NCBI GenBank assembly: GCA_019420465.1 | Contig: JAHZHB010000077.1 | Location: forward strand, 1 to 24,707 | Source of the DNA: Lachnospiraceae bacterium | Lineage (GTDB): Bacteria; Bacillota; Clostridia; Lachnospirales; Lachnospiraceae | DNA: 24,707 bases | Reading direction: 5' to 3' | Shown: positions 22,287-24,707 of the stretch, piece by piece | Position numbering within the stretch: the first letter of the stretch is position 1 | How the letters are laid out: the number at the start of each line of letters is the position of its first letter | Made by a program: the position numbers and the translations under genes | Notes under the pieces: generated by a model | The model's input: only the letters and a program-made list of their open reading frames with translations | Told to the model about the DNA's origin: nothing | The model's database searches: none

Positions 22287-24572
22287 ATGATCACACTCGA
22301 AAAGACCGGTGCTTACCTTCTGGGAGGCACAACACTGATTCCGGATGACGCGGATGCCCCGTCCCGTCTGCAGGCAGAGGGCGCAGGCAACGTATCCAGA
22401 GAGCAGGCAGCAGCCGGCACGATGGCTTATCATATTTTGAAGGAACATAACGTTTCCGACAATATGAAAGATCTGCGCATCAGATTTGACAAGCTGACAT
22501 CCCACGATATTACGTTTGTTGGTATCATCCAGACCGCCCGTGCTTCGGGACTGGAAAAATTCCCCGTACCGTATGTCCTGACGAATTGTCATAATTCTCT
22601 CTGCGCTGTTGGTGGTACGATCAACGAAGATGACCATATGTTCGGCCTGACCTGTGCCAAGAAATACGGCGGAGTCTATGTGCCGCCTCATCAGGCTGTT
22701 ATCCATCAGTTTGCCCGTGAAATGCTGGCCGGTGGCGGAAAGATGATCCTTGGTTCCGACAGCCATACCCGTTACGGTGTCCTGGGTACGATGGCTATGG
22801 GTGAGGGTGGCCCGGAGCTTGTCAAACAGCTGCTGGAACAGACCTATGATATCCAGATGCCGGGCGTGGTAGCCATCTATCTGACCGGCGAACCGGTACC
22901 GGGAGTCGGACCGCAGGATGTGGCTCTGGCGATCATCGGTGCCGTATTTGAGAGCGGTTATGTCAAAAATAAAGTTATGGAGTTTGTCGGCCCGGGTGTA
23001 TCTTCCCTGAGTGCGGATTTCCGTATCGGTGTGGACGTTATGACCACAGAAACGACCTGTCTGTCCTCTATCTGGAGAACCGATGATAAGATCAAAGAGT
23101 TTTACGATATCCATGGCCGCAGCGAAGACTATAAAGAACTAAATCCGGATGCGGTAGCTTACTATGATGGTGTGGTCCGTGTCGAGCTGGACAAGATCCG
23201 TCCGATGATCGCCATGCCGTTCCATCCGAGCAATACCTATACGATCGAGGAAGTCAATGCCAACCTCGAAGATATCCTGCATGACGTGGAAAAACGTGCT
23301 GCCGTAAGCCTTGGCAATAAAGTAGAGTATTCTCTGATGGACAAGATCCATGACGGCAAGCTTCTCGTAGATCAGGGTATTATCGCCGGATGTGCCGGTG
23401 GTGGTTTCGAAAATATCTGCGCAGCGGCAGATATCCTGAAAGGAGCCAGCATCGGACACGATGCCTTTACGTTAAGCGTATATCCGGCTTCCACGCCGAT
23501 CTACATCGAACTGGCAAAGAATGGTGTGCTGGCAACATTGATGGAGACGGGAGCTATTGTTAAAACTGCGTTCTGCGGACCGTGTTTTGGCGCCGGAGAT
23601 ACACCGGCAAACAATGCCTTCAGTATCCGCCATTCTACACGTAACTTCCCGAACCGTGAAGGCTCCAAGATCCAGAACGGCCAGATTTCGTCTGTCGCTC
23701 TGATGGATGCCCGTTCGATCGCTGCAACAGCAGCCAACAAGGGTTATCTGACTCCGGCAACAGAATTTACCGGTACATACAGCCAGCCGAAATATTTCTT
23801 CGACAAGACGATCTACGAAAACCGTGTCTTTGACAGCAAGGGTGTCGCAGATCCGAGTGTCGAGATTCAGTTCGGACCAAACATCAAAGACTGGCCGAAG
23901 ATGGTGGCACTGACGGACAACCTGCTGTTAAAGGTTGTATCCGAAATCCATGATCCGGTCACCACAACAGATGAGCTGATCCCGTCCGGTGAGACATCTT
24001 CCTACCGTTCCAATCCGCTGGGACTGGCTGAATTTACACTGTCCAGAAAAGATCCGGCCTACGTTGGCCGTGCCAAAGAGGTACAGCTGGCAGAAAAAGC
24101 CAGAGAAAATGGCGAAGCACCGGAATCCGGCTTCGTGGAGGTCGGCCAGGCACTGGCATGGGTACATGAACATTTTGCAGATGTGACGGACGAAAATACC
24201 GGTATCGGCAGTACGATCTTTGCTGTAAAACCGGGTGACGGTTCTGCCCGTGAGCAGGCTGCTTCCTGCCAGAAGGTACTCGGCGGCTGGGCCAATATCG
24301 CCAATGAGTATGCAACCAAGAGATACCGCTCCAACCTGATCAACTGGGGTATGCTTCCGTTTCTGATCCCGGCGGGTGATCTGCCGTTTACCAACGGGGA
24401 TTATCTGTTTGTGCCGGACATTAAAAAGGCAGTGGCTGAGAAACAGGAAGAGATCACAATCTACGTTGTCGGTGAGGAGAAGAAATCCTTTACGGTGACG
24501 CTGGGTGAGCTGACAGATGATGAACGTGAGATCATTCTCAAAGGATGTCTGATCAACTATAATCGGAAATAG
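22287..24572 (+). CDS. Aconitase-superfamily hydratase (YbhJ-like)
   Basis: A 761-residue protein with the full aconitase domain order: three N-terminal domains, linker and swivel domain. Three likely 4Fe-4S cysteines are seen: Cys369 (AGCAGGG, in place of SCTNS) and Cys430 and Cys433 (FCGPCFG). Other family features are GSDSHT (156-161), RNFPNREG (452-459) and GSAREQAA in the swivel domain (in place of GSSREHAA). The N-terminus (LLGGTTLIPDD) and the altered SCTNS motif are like E. coli YbhJ, an uncharacterised paralogue, rather than AcnA or AcnB. It may act as aconitase in this anaerobe or on another hydroxy-di/tricarboxylate. CAGGAGGAG precedes the ATG; no convincing promoter is seen in the 137 bases after the CdaR terminator. 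Confidence 0.9.
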   Translation: MITLEKTGAYLLGGTTLIPDDADAPSRLQAEGAGNVSREQAAAGTMAYHILKEHNVSDNMKDLRIRFDKLTSHDITFVGIIQTARASGLEKFPVPYVLTNCHNSLCAVGGTINEDDHMFGLTCAKKYGGVYVPPHQAVIHQFAREMLAGGGKMILGSDSHTRYGVLGTMAMGEGGPELVKQLLEQTYDIQMPGVVAIYLTGEPVPGVGPQDVALAIIGAVFESGYVKNKVMEFVGPGVSSLSADFRIGVDVMTTETTCLSSIWRTDDKIKEFYDIHGRSEDYKELNPDAVAYYDGVVRVELDKIRPMIAMPFHPSNTYTIEEVNANLEDILHDVEKRAAVSLGNKVEYSLMDKIHDGKLLVDQGIIAGCAGGGFENICAAADILKGASIGHDAFTLSVYPASTPIYIELAKNGVLATLMETGAIVKTAFCGPCFGAGDTPANNAFSIRHSTRNFPNREGSKIQNGQISSVALMDARSIAATAANKGYLTPATEFTGTYSQPKYFFDKTIYENRVFDSKGVADPSVEIQFGPNIKDWPKMVALTDNLLLKVVSEIHDPVTTTDELIPSGETSSYRSNPLGLAEFTLSRKDPAYVGRAKEVQLAEKARENGEAPESGFVEVGQALAWVHEHFADVTDENTGIGSTIFAVKPGDGSAREQAASCQKVLGGWANIANEYATKRYRSNLINWGMLPFLIPAGDLPFTNGDYLFVPDIKKAVAEKQEEITIYVVGEEKKSFTVTLGELTDDEREIILKGCLINYNRK

Positions 24573-24707
24573 TAAAAAATATAATTAGATAAACAGGAGA
24601 CTGCCGCAGGCCGTTTGGTGGGGCGAAGCTTGTATGTCTGTTTGCAAACGATTCAAAGTGCGCTTTTAGCTTTGATGAGATCCACGGCTTACGTAATCTT
24701 ACGCGCG
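24573..24707. other. Tail of the window without a recognised gene
   Basis: After the hydratase an AT-rich segment is followed by a GC-rich one with a short TCAAAG/CTTTGA hairpin. Frames are open on both strands to the window edge (from a GTG near 24618 on the +; also on the -) but are too short to judge. No terminator for the hydratase is clear. Confidence 0.4.

Noticed and set aside
22245..23114. Open frame of 289 codons on the - strand over the hydratase
   Set aside because: Antisense to a well-supported gene, no ribosome site, no domain.
1..24707. CRISPR array, prophage, insertion sequence, toxin-antitoxin or anti-phage system
   Set aside because: I looked for spaced direct repeats, transposase or integrase motifs, tRNA-linked attachment sites and paired small genes and found none.

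Overview
The window looks like chromosome of an anaerobic, low-to-moderate GC Firmicute, most likely family Lachnospiraceae (gut Clostridia). The reasons are strong AGGAGG ribosome binding sites, occasional GTG starts, a Tad pilus locus carrying the Lachnospiraceae-type accessory proteins DUF5702 and DUF6382-FHA, a TSCPD protein, a CdaR/PucR-type regulator beside an unusual aconitase-like hydratase, and the close-packed gene order. There are no rRNA or tRNA genes, CRISPR arrays or transposases.

Region 1 (1-5365, + strand) is the 3' part of a Tad (Flp-type IVb) pilus operon. In order it holds a TadC-like platform protein (cut by the window edge), an Flp-type pilin, a DUF5702 surface protein, a TadE-like pseudopilin with two tandem Cys/His motifs, a short prepilin peptidase, a second TadE-like pseudopilin and a membrane DUF6382-FHA protein. 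Several genes overlap by 4 to 14 bases. A separate promoter then drives a rhomboid protease (5479-6105).

Region 2 (6102-13108) is mixed housekeeping and regulation: an orphan soluble histidine kinase (-), a HIT hydrolase and an ECF-like sigma factor (+), murG (-), a membrane DUF4367 protein that resembles an anti-sigma factor, a small secreted DUF6147-like protein, a 549-base gene-free stretch, a TSCPD protein (-), MTA/SAH nucleosidase (+) and an unknown membrane protein (+).

Region 3 (13377-20996) has a 2-hydroxyacid dehydrogenase with a small conserved partner (-). It then has what I consider the most interesting part: a putative LysR regulon of four transcription units. These are a URO-D superfamily protein (14822-16087), an FAD-dependent oxidoreductase (16255-17808, -), the LysR regulator itself (17976-18959) and an SLC13-type anion permease (19077-20543, -). 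Three near-identical 21-bp dyads (ATTRTTCC-N5-GGAAYAAT) lie at about -62 to -74 from good sigma-70 promoters of the URO-D, oxidoreductase and permease genes. The middle dyad also covers the regulator's own -10. This reads as uptake plus redox or methyl-transfer metabolism of an unidentified organic anion, but the substrate is not shown by the sequence.

Region 4 (20997-24707) holds a CdaR/PucR-family regulator with its terminator, then a YbhJ-like aconitase-superfamily hydratase, then a short tail without a recognised gene. No defence system, prophage or secondary-metabolite cluster was seen.
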